Shown here: positions 45,124 through 54,061 of the stretch, in pieces
Position numbering within the stretch: position 1 is the stretch's first letter
Layout of the letters: each line of letters starts with the position of its first letter
NCBI RefSeq assembly: GCF_900102965.1
Contig: NZ_FNGM01000019.1
Coordinates: 1-64,000, forward strand
DNA length: 64,000 nucleotides
Direction: 5' to 3'
Source: Paenibacillus jilunlii
Lineage (GTDB): Bacteria > Bacillota > Bacilli > Paenibacillales > Paenibacillaceae
Position numbers and translations under genes: made by a program
Notes under the pieces: model-generated
Databases searched by the model: none
Told to the model about the DNA's origin: nothing
Seen by the model: the letters and a program-made list of their open reading frames with translations, nothing else

Positions 45124-45126
45124 TTC

Positions 45127-45894
45127 ATGAAGCCGGGCATACTGATTATCAGTCACGGCTCACGCGACAAGACCTGGGTGTCCATGGTCGATGAGGCTGT
45201 AAGCCATTTAACGCTTGGGGAAGGGCTGAAGGTTGAGGCTTCTTTTCTGGAGCTGGTAGAAGGCCGGCTGATTCAGGATGGCATAGACAGATTGGAAGAT
45301 GCAGGGGTCACAGATATTATTGTGATCCCCTTGTTTGTGTCTTCCGGCAGTACGCATGTCGACGAAATAGAGTATGCGCTGGGCGCCAAAGCTGCGCCTG
45401 AGAAGGAGACCGATCTGGAGCGTTTTGCCGTCAAAGCCAAGGTGCATTATGGGTACCCGGTCGACGATGACCCGGATATTGCCGTTATGATCTGGGACAA
45501 GCTGCGCGGGCTGTCTAAGCACCCGGAGCGGGAAACGATTCTGCTCGTGGGCCACGGCAGCAGGCATGAAGGCTTCCGCCAGCGCTGGCAGCAGGGCATC
45601 TCTTCGCTGGCCGAACGTGTGCGCCGGATCAGTGGAGCGGCAGCGGCGGATTACGGGCTGCTGAACCCGGACAGTGTACGGAGCAAGGTGGAGTATTGGC
45701 GGGAGCAGGGCCATGAGGTGTTGGTGGCTCCGCTCTTTTTAAGTGAAGGCTATTTCACCAAGGTTGTAATTCCCGAGCGGCTCCAGGGGCTGGAATACGC
45801 CTATTCGGGTCAGACGCTGCTGCCGCATCCCTTGCTTCCGCATTGGATAGAACGTCAGGTGAAGATTATGCTGGAGCAGCTTGGGGAACGCTGA
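45127..45894 (+). CDS. CbiX/SirB-type chelatase
   Basis: The 255-residue protein has two tandem CbiX-like domains, each beginning with a metal-site His: ILIISHGSRDKTW and ILLVGHGSRHEGF. Such enzymes insert Co2+ or Fe2+ into sirohydrochlorin. No siroheme or cobalamin genes are nearby, so the metal is undecided. It is probably co-transcribed with yerC. Confidence 0.88.
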   Translation: MKPGILIISHGSRDKTWVSMVDEAVSHLTLGEGLKVEASFLELVEGRLIQDGIDRLEDAGVTDIIVIPLFVSSGSTHVDEIEYALGAKAAPEKETDLERFAVKAKVHYGYPVDDDPDIAVMIWDKLRGLSKHPERETILLVGHGSRHEGFRQRWQQGISSLAERVRRISGAAAADYGLLNPDSVRSKVEYWREQGHEVLVAPLFLSEGYFTKVVIPERLQGLEYAYSGQTLLPHPLLPHWIERQVKIMLEQLGER

Positions 45895-45998
45895 TAAAGG
45901 ATATTTTACAAGTATACACGTATCCAGTATTTATTCCCCCTGCTGCTGCATACATATATTTATCCTGAAATAACGATGCCTGAACAGAGGACATTGTT

Positions 45999-46214
45999 AT
46001 GGAAGCTGCGAATTGCGGCGAAGCCAAATGGAGGGGATTCCCCGAAATTCTTCGTCTGAAGTGCCGCGAAGAAGCATGGATGTCTGGCGGCGCAACAAGC
46101 TTGTCCCTCCTGCAGAAATGCAGAAATATTCCTCTCATCTGTAAGGATATGAATGTATATCTTCACACTGTAAATATTCCTCCGTTACCCGCTGAAACGG
46201 TACTGGCGCCCTGA
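45999..46214 (+). CDS. Possible small ORF in the cbiX-dgkB gap
   Basis: A 71-codon frame has GAGG eight bases before its ATG but no recognised family or clear protein-like features. It is the only candidate in the 427-nt gap and may be spurious. Confidence 0.2.
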   Translation: MEAANCGEAKWRGFPEILRLKCREEAWMSGGATSLSLLQKCRNIPLICKDMNVYLHTVNIPPLPAETVLAP

Positions 46215-46321
46215 TTACAAGGATGGTGAAGCCGTTTTTGCATGCCGACATTGCTTGTGTACCCCCGAATTGGGTATAATCAGTAAAGTTATCTATTATA
46301 AAAACAGGTGGCGTTCCGGTA

Positions 46322-47215
46322 ATGAAAACTGCGAGATTGATTTATAACCCCACTTCTGGTCGGGAAGAAATGAAGAAGCGGCTCGCCGATATTTTGGACC
46401 GGCTGGATATTGGCGGTATTGAAGCCACATGCCATGCAACAACCGGAGAGGGCGATGCAACGGCAGCAGCAGCGGAAGCTGTTGAGCGCGGATGTTATGA
46501 TCTGATCATTGCGGCGGGCGGCGACGGTACGCTGAATGAGGTCATTAATGGCATGGCTGAGAAGCCGAATCTTCCTCCGCTGGGTGTACTGCCGCTGGGG
46601 ACCACCAATGATTTTGCCCGGGCGATGGGCATTCCGAAGAATTGGGAGGATTCCTGTGACCTGATTCTCCGTCAGGAGTCGCGCCTGATTGACCTCGGCA
46701 AAGCCAATGACCGTTACTTCATTAATATAGCCGGCGGCGGAAGACTGACTGAGCTGACATACGAGGTTCCCAGCAGGCTGAAGACCATGATGGGCCAGCT
46801 TGCTTACTATCTGAAGGGTATTGAAAAAATGGCCAGCCTGTCTCCGCAGGAGCTGTACATCCGCGCGAACGGCCAAGAGCTGATCCATGACGAGTTCATG
46901 CTTTTCCTCATTGCCAATACTAATTCCGTAGGCGGCTTCGAGAAGCTTGCTCCAGATGCCCGTATCGACGATGGACTGTTCGACGTAATCGCAGTCAAAA
47001 AATGCAATCTGGCCGAATTCATCCGTCTGGTCAGCCTGGCGATCCGCGGCGAGCATCTGCAGGATAAGAAGGTCGTATACTTCCGCACCGATGCGATGGA
47101 GGTCACCTCCCCCGGTTATGTCCAGCTGAACCTGGACGGCGAGCTTGGCGGGACACTGCCGGGCCAATTCAGCATTTTACCGCAGCATCTGCGGATTTTT
47201 GCACAGAATACCTGA
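46322..47215 (+). CDS. dgkB: Diacylglycerol kinase
   Basis: The 297-residue lipid kinase of the DgkB/YegS fold has AAGGDGTLNEVINGM (nucleotide loop), LPLGTTNDFARAMGIP and GLFDVIAVKK. It phosphorylates diacylglycerol from lipoteichoic acid turnover. The C-terminal part is duplicated as a decayed fragment at 50318. Confidence 0.93.
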   Translation: MKTARLIYNPTSGREEMKKRLADILDRLDIGGIEATCHATTGEGDATAAAAEAVERGCYDLIIAAGGDGTLNEVINGMAEKPNLPPLGVLPLGTTNDFARAMGIPKNWEDSCDLILRQESRLIDLGKANDRYFINIAGGGRLTELTYEVPSRLKTMMGQLAYYLKGIEKMASLSPQELYIRANGQELIHDEFMLFLIANTNSVGGFEKLAPDARIDDGLFDVIAVKKCNLAEFIRLVSLAIRGEHLQDKKVVYFRTDAMEVTSPGYVQLNLDGELGGTLPGQFSILPQHLRIFAQNT

Positions 47216-47318
47216 TCGGGCGTAACCGGTAGGATCGGCATGTGCTTATCGATTTACTGGGGAAGCTTTAATCGGCTAGCTTATGGAATCGTGCACCAGA
47301 AATTATAACAACGGCAAT

Positions 47319-47505
47319 AGTGGGAAAAACTCCAACTAAAATGGGCAGAAAAGCCCCTATGCACTGAAATAGTTGGAATTACTCCATTTAATTCGTGGAA
47401 TAAGCTCCTAGTTGTATGTTGAGCGGCGAATTAGCTGGAGTTTTTCCATTTAGATGCTTCTGTGATGACAATGAGATATAATTAGCTGGAGAAATTCCAA
47501 CTAAA
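47319..47505 (+). repeat. Quartet of short palindromic repeats, element B
   Basis: Units of the type TTAGCTGGAGAAATTCCAACTAA lie at 47319 (inverted), 47370, 47431 and 47482, with centres 51, 61 and 52 nt apart. A fifth, eroded unit may lie near 47395. Spacing matches element A at 24765. The dgkB-rlmD gap holds no other feature. Confidence 0.62.
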
Positions 47506-47578
47506 TGATGATATTGGTGCTTCCGGGGACAATAGTTAAGATGTTTAACAGTGAAGATAATGAAAGAAGTGAACATAG

Positions 47579-49243
47579 ATGAGTAAGCAACGCAGTGGAC
47601 GCAGCGCAAGCCGCCGGGACAGCTCGGCACCTGCCGCCGGACTGCCAGTGAACAAGAACGATGAGGTCATGCTCGATATTATCGGCATGACCCATGAAGG
47701 CGAAGGGGTAGGCCGCGTAGAGGGCTTTACCCTTTTTGTGCAGGGTGCGCTTCCCGGTGAGAAGGTCCGCGCCAAGGTCCTTAAGACCAAAAAGCAGTAC
47801 GGCTACGCCAAACTGCTTGAGCTTGTCCAGGCCAGCGGCGACCGGATCGCGCCGCCCTGCCCGATCTATGACCAATGCGGCGGCTGCCAGCTGCAGCATA
47901 TGGACTACCCCGCCCAGCTGGCTTGGAAACGCCAGCTGGTGGTGGACAACCTGCAGCGGATTGGGAAGCTGCAGGTGGCGGGGACAGCAGGAAGCGGCGC
48001 GGAAGCTGGGAATGGAAGTGCTCATGGAGCTGCTCGTGACAGCAAAGAGGGAGGCACTAATTCGGCAAGCGCAGAAATTCCGGCGGTTGAGGGCGATAGT
48101 GTGGCAAGTGTCGCGAGTGCGGAAACGGCAGATGGTGCAGAAAAGGCTGGTTTGCTTGCCAACATAAGCCAAGCTGCGGACTCAGGTGCAAATGCTTCAG
48201 CTTCCCTAAGCGAAGGCATTATCGTCCGTCCAACTTTGGGCATGGACGAGCCTTGGCGCTACCGCAACAAGGCCCAGGTGCCGATGGGCGTCACCAAAGG
48301 CGGGCTTGTGGGCGGCTTCTATGCCCGTGGCAGCCACCGGATTGTCGATATGGAGACTTGTCTGATTCAGCATGAGGATAACGATGCGGTCGTTGCTGCC
48401 GTAAAAGGCATCGGCAGAGACCTGGGGATCACAGCTTACGATGAAGAAACGGGACGCGGCCTCCTTCGCCACGTCGTGGTGAAGAAGGCCTTCCGCACCG
48501 GCGAAATGATGCTGGTGCTGGTCACAAACGGCCGCGATATCCCGCATCTGGATGCCTGGATCGGCAGCATCCGCGAGGCGCTGCCGCAGGTGGAGAGCAT
48601 CTGCCAGAACGTCAACACACAGCGGACGAACGTGATTTTCGGCAGCGAAACCCGTGTGCTGTGGGGTAGAGACGTCATTTATGACTATATTGGCGATGTG
48701 CAGTTCGCCATTTCGCCCCGTTCCTTTTACCAGGTCAATCCGGCCCAAACCGAGGTGCTGTACGGCAAAACCGTAGAGTACGCCGGGCTCACAGGAAAGG
48801 AAACAGTGATCGACGCCTACTGCGGCATCGGGACCATTTCGCTGTTCCTGGCCCAGCACGCGGCTAAGGTGTATGGTGTAGAGATTGTGCCTGAAGCTAT
48901 AGAAGATGCGCGGGCGAATGCGAAGCTTAACAATATGAACAACGTAGTGTTTGAAGTCGGCGCGTCCGAAGACGTGATTCCGAACTGGAAAGAGCAGGGC
49001 GTTACGCCGGATGTCATCGTCGTCGATCCGCCGCGGAAGGGCTGCGATCCTCGCCTGCTGGATACCATTCTGGCGATGAAGCCGGAGCGGGTGGTGTATG
49101 TGTCGTGTAATCCATCCACGCTGGCGCGGGATTTAAGGGTGTTGGAGAATGGCGGGTACAGGACAGTGGAGGTCACTCCGGTGGATATGTTTCCGTGGAC
49201 GGTGCATGTGGAGTCGGTGACGGTGTTGGTCTGCGAAAATTAA
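47579..49243 (+). CDS. rlmD: 23S rRNA (uracil-5-)-methyltransferase with low-complexity insert
   Basis: The 554-residue RumA-family enzyme (the B. subtilis homologue, RlmCD, methylates two uracils of 23S rRNA). It has an N-terminal TRAM domain (~25-85), a 4Fe-4S motif (CPIYDQCGGCQLQH, Cys 94/100/103) and a SAM-dependent methyltransferase domain with DPPRKGCDPR and catalytic YVSCNPSTLARDL. Residues ~133-213 are an unusual Ala/Gly/Ser-rich insert that breaks the central domain. Its last codons (HVESVTVLVCEN) differ from three displaced tail copies downstream, suggesting that the end was exchanged by insertions. Confidence 0.92.
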   Translation: MSKQRSGRSASRRDSSAPAAGLPVNKNDEVMLDIIGMTHEGEGVGRVEGFTLFVQGALPGEKVRAKVLKTKKQYGYAKLLELVQASGDRIAPPCPIYDQCGGCQLQHMDYPAQLAWKRQLVVDNLQRIGKLQVAGTAGSGAEAGNGSAHGAARDSKEGGTNSASAEIPAVEGDSVASVASAETADGAEKAGLLANISQAADSGANASASLSEGIIVRPTLGMDEPWRYRNKAQVPMGVTKGGLVGGFYARGSHRIVDMETCLIQHEDNDAVVAAVKGIGRDLGITAYDEETGRGLLRHVVVKKAFRTGEMMLVLVTNGRDIPHLDAWIGSIREALPQVESICQNVNTQRTNVIFGSETRVLWGRDVIYDYIGDVQFAISPRSFYQVNPAQTEVLYGKTVEYAGLTGKETVIDAYCGIGTISLFLAQHAAKVYGVEIVPEAIEDARANAKLNNMNNVVFEVGASEDVIPNWKEQGVTPDVIVVDPPRKGCDPRLLDTILAMKPERVVYVSCNPSTLARDLRVLENGGYRTVEVTPVDMFPWTVHVESVTVLVCEN

Positions 49244-49310
49244 CGCTAATATTGTTGTATAGCATGCAATATATAGAGAAACAACATTAAAGAAATGGAG
49301 CGAATGAATT

Positions 49311-50261
49311 ATGTATGATTGCGAATTATTTGATAATTATTATGATGCAATTGTTAGTTTAGGTAACTCATGCGCTACAGCGGAAAATTTTAAAATAAAT
49401 GGTTTAGCCAATATTAGCAGCCCTTTTGATTGGATAGTAAGCAATGACACATCACAAATTAGTAAACAATTTGACACTATGTTTGACTCTTTTTTTAACT
49501 TAGAAAATCAACAGTTGGCCGAAAATCAAGATGAGGAGGGGCACTTTGTTATTTTGGATAAGGGGACAAATTTTATTTCGAGACATGATATTCCGAAAGG
49601 GGATTTTGTTTATCCGGATACATTCAAAATTTTAAATTCAAAATTCACTCATAAAGTTGAGAGCTTTTACAGACGAATAAGTTTTTGCAATAAAATCCTT
49701 TTTGTTAGGCGTTCTAAAGAAGTGACGAACAAAGAAATTATTGATTTAAAACAATCCCTGGATCAAAGCTTCACTGATAAAGAGGTGCATTTATTAATAC
49801 TAAAAGATAGTCCTAATGAGAATATTCAAAGAATAAAAAAAGACACATGGATTGTATATTCTAAATTTAATTATACCGGTATCAATCCCTATGTTGCGTG
49901 GAAAGGAGACTATTTAGCATGGGGAAAAATATTTTTTAAAATAAAGACAGTTTCATATTTAGAAAGACTAGAAAAGATATTAACGGAAAAGTTAAATAAT
50001 AGAAGTGTTGTGATTTGGGGAATGCAGGGGGATTTTCATGAGATTGAAAGCGTATTACAAAAGAATGAATTGGAATACTATGCCTATGACAAGAAATTAT
50101 CTATAACATGCGAAAATGATCACATTTTTACAGAGCCAATTTTTTTGCTCGATAGAAAAAAGTTTTTTGTTATTGTTAACACAGGAAATTATTATAGTGA
50201 GATTTTTGAGGATTTATTAGAATATAAATTTGAAATGGGCACTGATTGCTTTTTTTATTGA
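49311..50261 (+). CDS. DUF1796 putative papain-like cysteine peptidase
   Basis: The 316-residue protein starts with DAIVSLGNSCATAENFK and SSPFDWI, the Cys-containing signature of DUF1796, a putative papain-like cysteine peptidase family. Cys near residue 20 would be the nucleophile. The rest is AT-rich (near 30 percent GC, far below the neighbours), with Lys/Asn/Ile-rich codon use that points to transfer. The ATG follows GGAGCGAATGAATT. It lies between the intact dgkB-rlmD genes and a decayed second copy of them. The substrate is unknown. Confidence 0.74.
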   Translation: MYDCELFDNYYDAIVSLGNSCATAENFKINGLANISSPFDWIVSNDTSQISKQFDTMFDSFFNLENQQLAENQDEEGHFVILDKGTNFISRHDIPKGDFVYPDTFKILNSKFTHKVESFYRRISFCNKILFVRRSKEVTNKEIIDLKQSLDQSFTDKEVHLLILKDSPNENIQRIKKDTWIVYSKFNYTGINPYVAWKGDYLAWGKIFFKIKTVSYLERLEKILTEKLNNRSVVIWGMQGDFHEIESVLQKNELEYYAYDKKLSITCENDHIFTEPIFLLDRKKFFVIVNTGNYYSEIFEDLLEYKFEMGTDCFFY

Positions 50262-50317
50262 TAAAGGAATTGTCACTATAGAGGTTGTTCTCACTGATCA
50301 CGTGCGAGCCGGTTAAT

Positions 50318-50393
50318 CTAACCTGGCGGAGTTCTTCCGTCTGGTCAGCCTGGAAATCCACGGCGAGCATCTGCAGTGGATAAGGAAGCTACA
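50318..50393 (+). pseudogene. dgkB 3'-part fragment
   Basis: About 76 nt encode NLAEFFRLVSLEIHGEHLQ, close to NLAEFIRLVSLAIRGEHLQ of the intact dgkB (near 47010). It is a remnant of a second dgkB copy. Confidence 0.75.
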
Positions 50394-50459
50394 TGTGGTG
50401 GAGGCGCCGGGAGGAATGTTGAAGGTGCCAAAGCAGATAGGTTTACAGACGCAAGCGAA

Positions 50460-50642
50460 GCCGCGAAGCCGGAGCGGGTGGTGTACGTATCGTGTAATCC
50501 ATCCACGTTGGCGAGAGATTTGAGGGTGCTGGAGGATGGCGGGTACAGGACAGTGGAGGTAACTCCGGTGGATATGTTCCCGCATACGGTGCATGTAGAA
50601 ACGATAATATTGATGACGAACAGTGGCTCAAAGGGCAAATAA
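50460..50642 (+). pseudogene. rlmD 3'-end fragment (tail copy 2)
   Basis: It encodes the last 60 residues of an RlmD (KPERVVYVSCNPSTLARDL to MTNSGSKGK and stop) and is ~85-90 percent identical in DNA to 49079-49210. The N-terminal nine tenths are missing. Together with the dgkB fragment it keeps the native gene order. Confidence 0.86.
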
Positions 50643-50681
50643 GACGGTTTGACCACTATATGTAGTGGTTTTGGAGCAAAA

Positions 50682-50729
50682 AATGGGCTAAATTTGAGGC
50701 GAAAAAGTGCAAAATTTAGCCCTTTTTTT
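50682..50729 (+). terminator. Terminator after rlmD fragment
   Basis: GGGCTAAATTT / AAATTTAGCCC is followed by seven T residues. Confidence 0.8.
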
Positions 50730-50804
50730 AGCCATTTTCATAGATGACAAAGGGTCTTTGGAGGGATATGACCTCCAAAACGGGAGTTTCATACAGAAAA
50801 ATTC

Positions 50805-50836
50805 AAAAGCATCAGATAGTGATCTGATGCTTTTTT
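50805..50836 (+). terminator. Orphan terminator
   Basis: AAAAGCATCAGA-TAGTGA-TCTGATGCTTTTTT has no intact gene in front of it. Confidence 0.7.
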
Positions 50837-50954
50837 CATATACAGCCCAAGGAAGAAATCCCAAATGGAGACTTCATATGGGGAAAAACAAAGGCATCAG
50901 AAAGCAAATCTTGATGTCAAGTTTTATGTTTAAGTTTTACTGGTACTATTAATC

Positions 50955-51243
50955 CAATGACAGCTTTGCACAGACTAATGAAGATAATACCAATTATAAC
51001 AATAAGATGATCTATAATGATGTGTCACTTGATTATGTTGACCCAGAATTAATATGGACAACTAATCCAAACTCTGTACAAAAATCTATTACAGCGGATG
51101 GATTAATTACACCACAAGCAACATATGTTAGTAGTGCATATGAATTTTTATATGCTTCGTTAACAGAAACACATACAACAAAACCTTTATTAAATCTTCA
51201 CCTGCGATGTTTTCCAAGTACAAATAGCGCAAAAACAATCTAA
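50955..51243 (+). pseudogene. AT-rich coding remnant
   Basis: An open frame from about 50955 (NDSFAQTNEDNTNYNNKM...) to the stop at 51243 looks coding but has no start signal. A further out-of-frame piece (SEAEQEYIDFMKRVMTECF) runs to about 51385. The family is not recognised; it is probably a frameshifted, truncated gene. The stretch 50840-50954 shows nothing else. Confidence 0.4.
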
Positions 51244-51386
51244 CCGTACTTTAAAAGGAAACTTTGCTGATGCAGAAAAGGTTAGTATTACTCTGCTACT
51301 TCCGAAGCTGAGCAGGAATATATCGACTTTATGAAAAGAGTGATGACAGAGTGTTTTCTAAAAAAATATGAAAGAGGTGTTTATTT

Positions 51387-53345
51387 ATGTTGAAAAAGTT
51401 AAAATTATTAAGTGCATTATTAATTATTTGTATGGCCAGTCTGTTACCTGTCGTTCCTTTGTCAGCAAACGCGGCTACAGTTGTAAGCTATCCATTACCG
51501 TCGAGCTATACCACGACCAGTCAATACACGGTAACAGCAGACTCTACAAATATACCTGTAATCGACACTTCGGCGGTATTTGTAAACTATAATTATTGTA
51601 ATTTCTCTTTTTCAGGTACTACTACAATCACAATAACTGCAAGCGAGACAATCAATACATATAATATTTCTCCCAAAGCTTTGGGAATCACTGCAACAAA
51701 GAGCGGAAATACACTTACATTTACACTTTCATCACCAACATATCTTATAGTTAAAATCAATAACCTGAAAGATCTGGTTATTGCGGCAGATGCTCTTGAA
51801 ACCAATGTTCCGGCTTCATCCGGCACAGGTATATACAATGTTAAAACTCAATACGGTGCCGACAGTACCGGTGCCGCTATGGCTACAACTGCAATACAAA
51901 ACGCCATAAATGCGGCTAACGCAGCAGGTGGCGGTATAGTATACGTTCCAGCCGGAGTTTATAAGTGCGGAAACCTTGTTTTAAAAAGCAATGTTTCGGT
52001 TTATCTGGAGGGTGGTTCTGTTATAAGGGGTTCAGGAAATCCAAGCGATTACACTACCCATTTTCATAAGAATTCTCTGGGTAAGGATGGAACATGGTTT
52101 ATTTATACCGAAACAAATGCAAATAATATTAAGATATACGGCAGGGGGACTATTGACGGCAATGGCCATTATATGAGACAGACAAACAATTATTTGAACA
52201 ATATTCTTGTACCCTTGCAGTGCAGCAACTTCACGGTTGACGGCATAACCATAAGAGACAGCGGTGGCTGGGCTACAATAGTTACAAGATCTAATAACGT
52301 AACATTCCAGAATACAAAGCACTTCAACAATAATGAACTTGATTATGAAAATGATGCAATAGACATTCAAGAGAGCCAGAATGTACTAATAAAGCACACT
52401 GTAGCAGTATCGGAGGATGACACATACTCATTTAAGACATGGGATGTAGCAACTACGGATATAGCTGCAAACTGGCCTGGAAGTCCTGAAAACCAGTCAA
52501 ATGTAGTTGTGGATGATGCTTTGGCTTGGAGCAGATGTGGAGCATTCAAGGTCGGAGATGGAGTTAAACAGCTTCAGGATGGCATAGTTGTTAAAAACTC
52601 TTATGTATACAGATGCTGGCGCGCTTTAGCGGTAGGTCATCTTTATGGGACTCCAGCAGCACAAAACATCATATTTGACAATATAGATGTAGAAGGCTTC
52701 TGGCCAAGATCCGGTGTTCACTCCAGATGGTTTGATCTTTCTGCAAAAAGCGGTCCGATAAAAAATGTGGTCTATAATAATATCAATTTACGCGCTTTAG
52801 GTGAAATTTCAGTAATGAAGGGTTGGAGTGACACATCTACTGTCTCTGGAGTTACATTAAACAATGTTCGCGTCGGTGGAGTTGCGGCAACTACATTGGC
52901 AGAATTGAAAATAACAGATACTAACAGCTATGCTGCAGCTCCAAAATTCAACACATTGAAATTTGAAGCGGAAGGCTATAACCTTAGTTCAGGTGTTATT
53001 TCCTATGAGGCAAGCACTGATGGCGGGCTGGATGTGGGTGGAGGGAGTAATGGCGACTATATAGCATTTAAAAATGTAGACTTTGGTAGTACAGCTAAAA
53101 CAAGTATTGATTTGAAGGTTGCATCCGCTAATTCCGGCGGAAGGATAGAATTCCACTTGGACAGTCCTACAGGCACTATGCTGGGTTATTGGACGGCAGA
53201 AAGCACAGGCGGATGGCAGACATGGTCAGTCAAGAATATCCCGCTTAATGCCGGGACAGCTGTAGGAACCCATACTGTATATGTTATTTTTGTTAAGTCA
53301 GATTCAACCACAGTTGCAAATTTAACTTGGTTCCAGTTCAAATAG
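51387..53345 (+). CDS. Secreted GH28-like polysaccharide hydrolase with CBM6
   Basis: The 652-residue protein has a signal peptide (about 1-29, ending ANA). An N-terminal beta-rich region and a right-handed beta-helix follow, the latter starting YGADSTGAAMATTAIQNAIN and GGGIVYVPAGVYKCGNL, typical of GH28 polygalacturonases. The C-terminal CBM6-like module begins near residue 520 (LKFEAEGYNLSSG) and ends LTWFQFK. It probably attacks a plant polysaccharide outside the cell. The AT-rich coding style suggests transfer. AAAGAGGTG precedes the ATG. Confidence 0.84.
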   Translation: MLKKLKLLSALLIICMASLLPVVPLSANAATVVSYPLPSSYTTTSQYTVTADSTNIPVIDTSAVFVNYNYCNFSFSGTTTITITASETINTYNISPKALGITATKSGNTLTFTLSSPTYLIVKINNLKDLVIAADALETNVPASSGTGIYNVKTQYGADSTGAAMATTAIQNAINAANAAGGGIVYVPAGVYKCGNLVLKSNVSVYLEGGSVIRGSGNPSDYTTHFHKNSLGKDGTWFIYTETNANNIKIYGRGTIDGNGHYMRQTNNYLNNILVPLQCSNFTVDGITIRDSGGWATIVTRSNNVTFQNTKHFNNNELDYENDAIDIQESQNVLIKHTVAVSEDDTYSFKTWDVATTDIAANWPGSPENQSNVVVDDALAWSRCGAFKVGDGVKQLQDGIVVKNSYVYRCWRALAVGHLYGTPAAQNIIFDNIDVEGFWPRSGVHSRWFDLSAKSGPIKNVVYNNINLRALGEISVMKGWSDTSTVSGVTLNNVRVGGVAATTLAELKITDTNSYAAAPKFNTLKFEAEGYNLSSGVISYEASTDGGLDVGGGSNGDYIAFKNVDFGSTAKTSIDLKVASANSGGRIEFHLDSPTGTMLGYWTAESTGGWQTWSVKNIPLNAGTAVGTHTVYVIFVKSDSTTVANLTWFQFK

Positions 53346-53383
53346 AATGGAAACTGTTTGATTTGATTGTAATAAGATGGATA

Positions 53384-53412
53384 AAGAGGTATATCAAATG
53401 ATATGCCTCTTC
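53384..53412 (+). terminator. Terminator after GH28 gene
   Basis: AAGAGGTATAT / ATATGCCTCTT is followed by a short T-rich stretch. Confidence 0.52.
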
Positions 53413-53614
53413 ATTCAGCTAACCTGATTTACTTTCCAAAGCCGATAATAAAGGATGGGCAGAGATTGATTTTGCTGAAATTAGGAAAATAGTTGAAAAC
53501 TAATTCCGTTTTGGGTGCAATTCTAACTCAAAATGTTATTTTGTGGAACAACCTTATAACGGGTTTGTTAATAAAACATTGGTGTGTTAGTGGGAGTTCT
53601 TTTTTGAGGAAATT

Positions 53615-53821
53615 CTATCTTTCATTCAATGAGATACATTTCGATGGCCAGATATACTGGGGTGAGGAGACTTCAAAGATATGCCTTTCCACATAGGTAT
53701 AGAAGGGCTCGCCGCTCTGAAGTTCTACAATATAGCCGGCCAGTGCCACTCCAAAATTGGAATAAGCTACAACCTTGCCTGGCGGGTGAACCTGCCGGGG
53801 TTCAAGGCGTTGCAGTGCCAC
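53615..53821 (-). pseudogene. Beta-lactamase-type serine hydrolase fragment
   Basis: The reverse-strand frame encodes HPPGKVVAYSNFGVALAG followed by YIVELQSGEPF, with the Tyr-Ser-Asn motif of class C beta-lactamase-like hydrolases. Both ends are missing (about 70 of ~400 or more residues remain). The bases 53413-53614 hold only a short possible C-terminal remnant (KADNKGWAEIDFAEIRKIVE) on the plus strand. Confidence 0.62.
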
Positions 53822-53878
53822 TGGGTTTAGGCATCCCCGTTAATTGTTATTAAATGTGTTGACTCTGCTTACTCAACA

Positions 53879-53917
53879 CATGTGGAGTCGGTCATTTTGA
53901 TGGTTCGCAATGGATAG
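53879..53917 (+). pseudogene. rlmD 3'-end tail copy 3
   Basis: It encodes HVESVILMVRNG and a stop, matching the RlmD C-terminus (HVESVTVL...). Homology to rlmD begins exactly at CATGTGGAGTCGGT. The bases before it (ACTCAACA) resemble those before copy 4 (ACTCAAGG). Confidence 0.7.
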
Positions 53918-53943
53918 GCGATCCCGAGAATGCCGCAAAATGA

Positions 53944-53989
53944 GGGGGGGCCCATAAGTTATGATAATGACGATGGGACCCCCCTTTTT
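53944..53989 (+). terminator. Convergent terminator
   Basis: GGGGGGGCCCAT / ATGGGACCCCCC is followed by five T residues on the plus strand. It also lies downstream of the SDR gene on the minus strand. Confidence 0.62.
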
Positions 53990-54061
53990 ATCCGGGCTAA
54001 ACAGCAGTCCACGCATTAATTGTTCTTCCGAATCGTACATTACATGGGAAACATAGCTTTC

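Noticed and set aside
50707..50952. 81-codon plus-strand frame
   Set aside because: It crosses two terminators and has no ribosome site.
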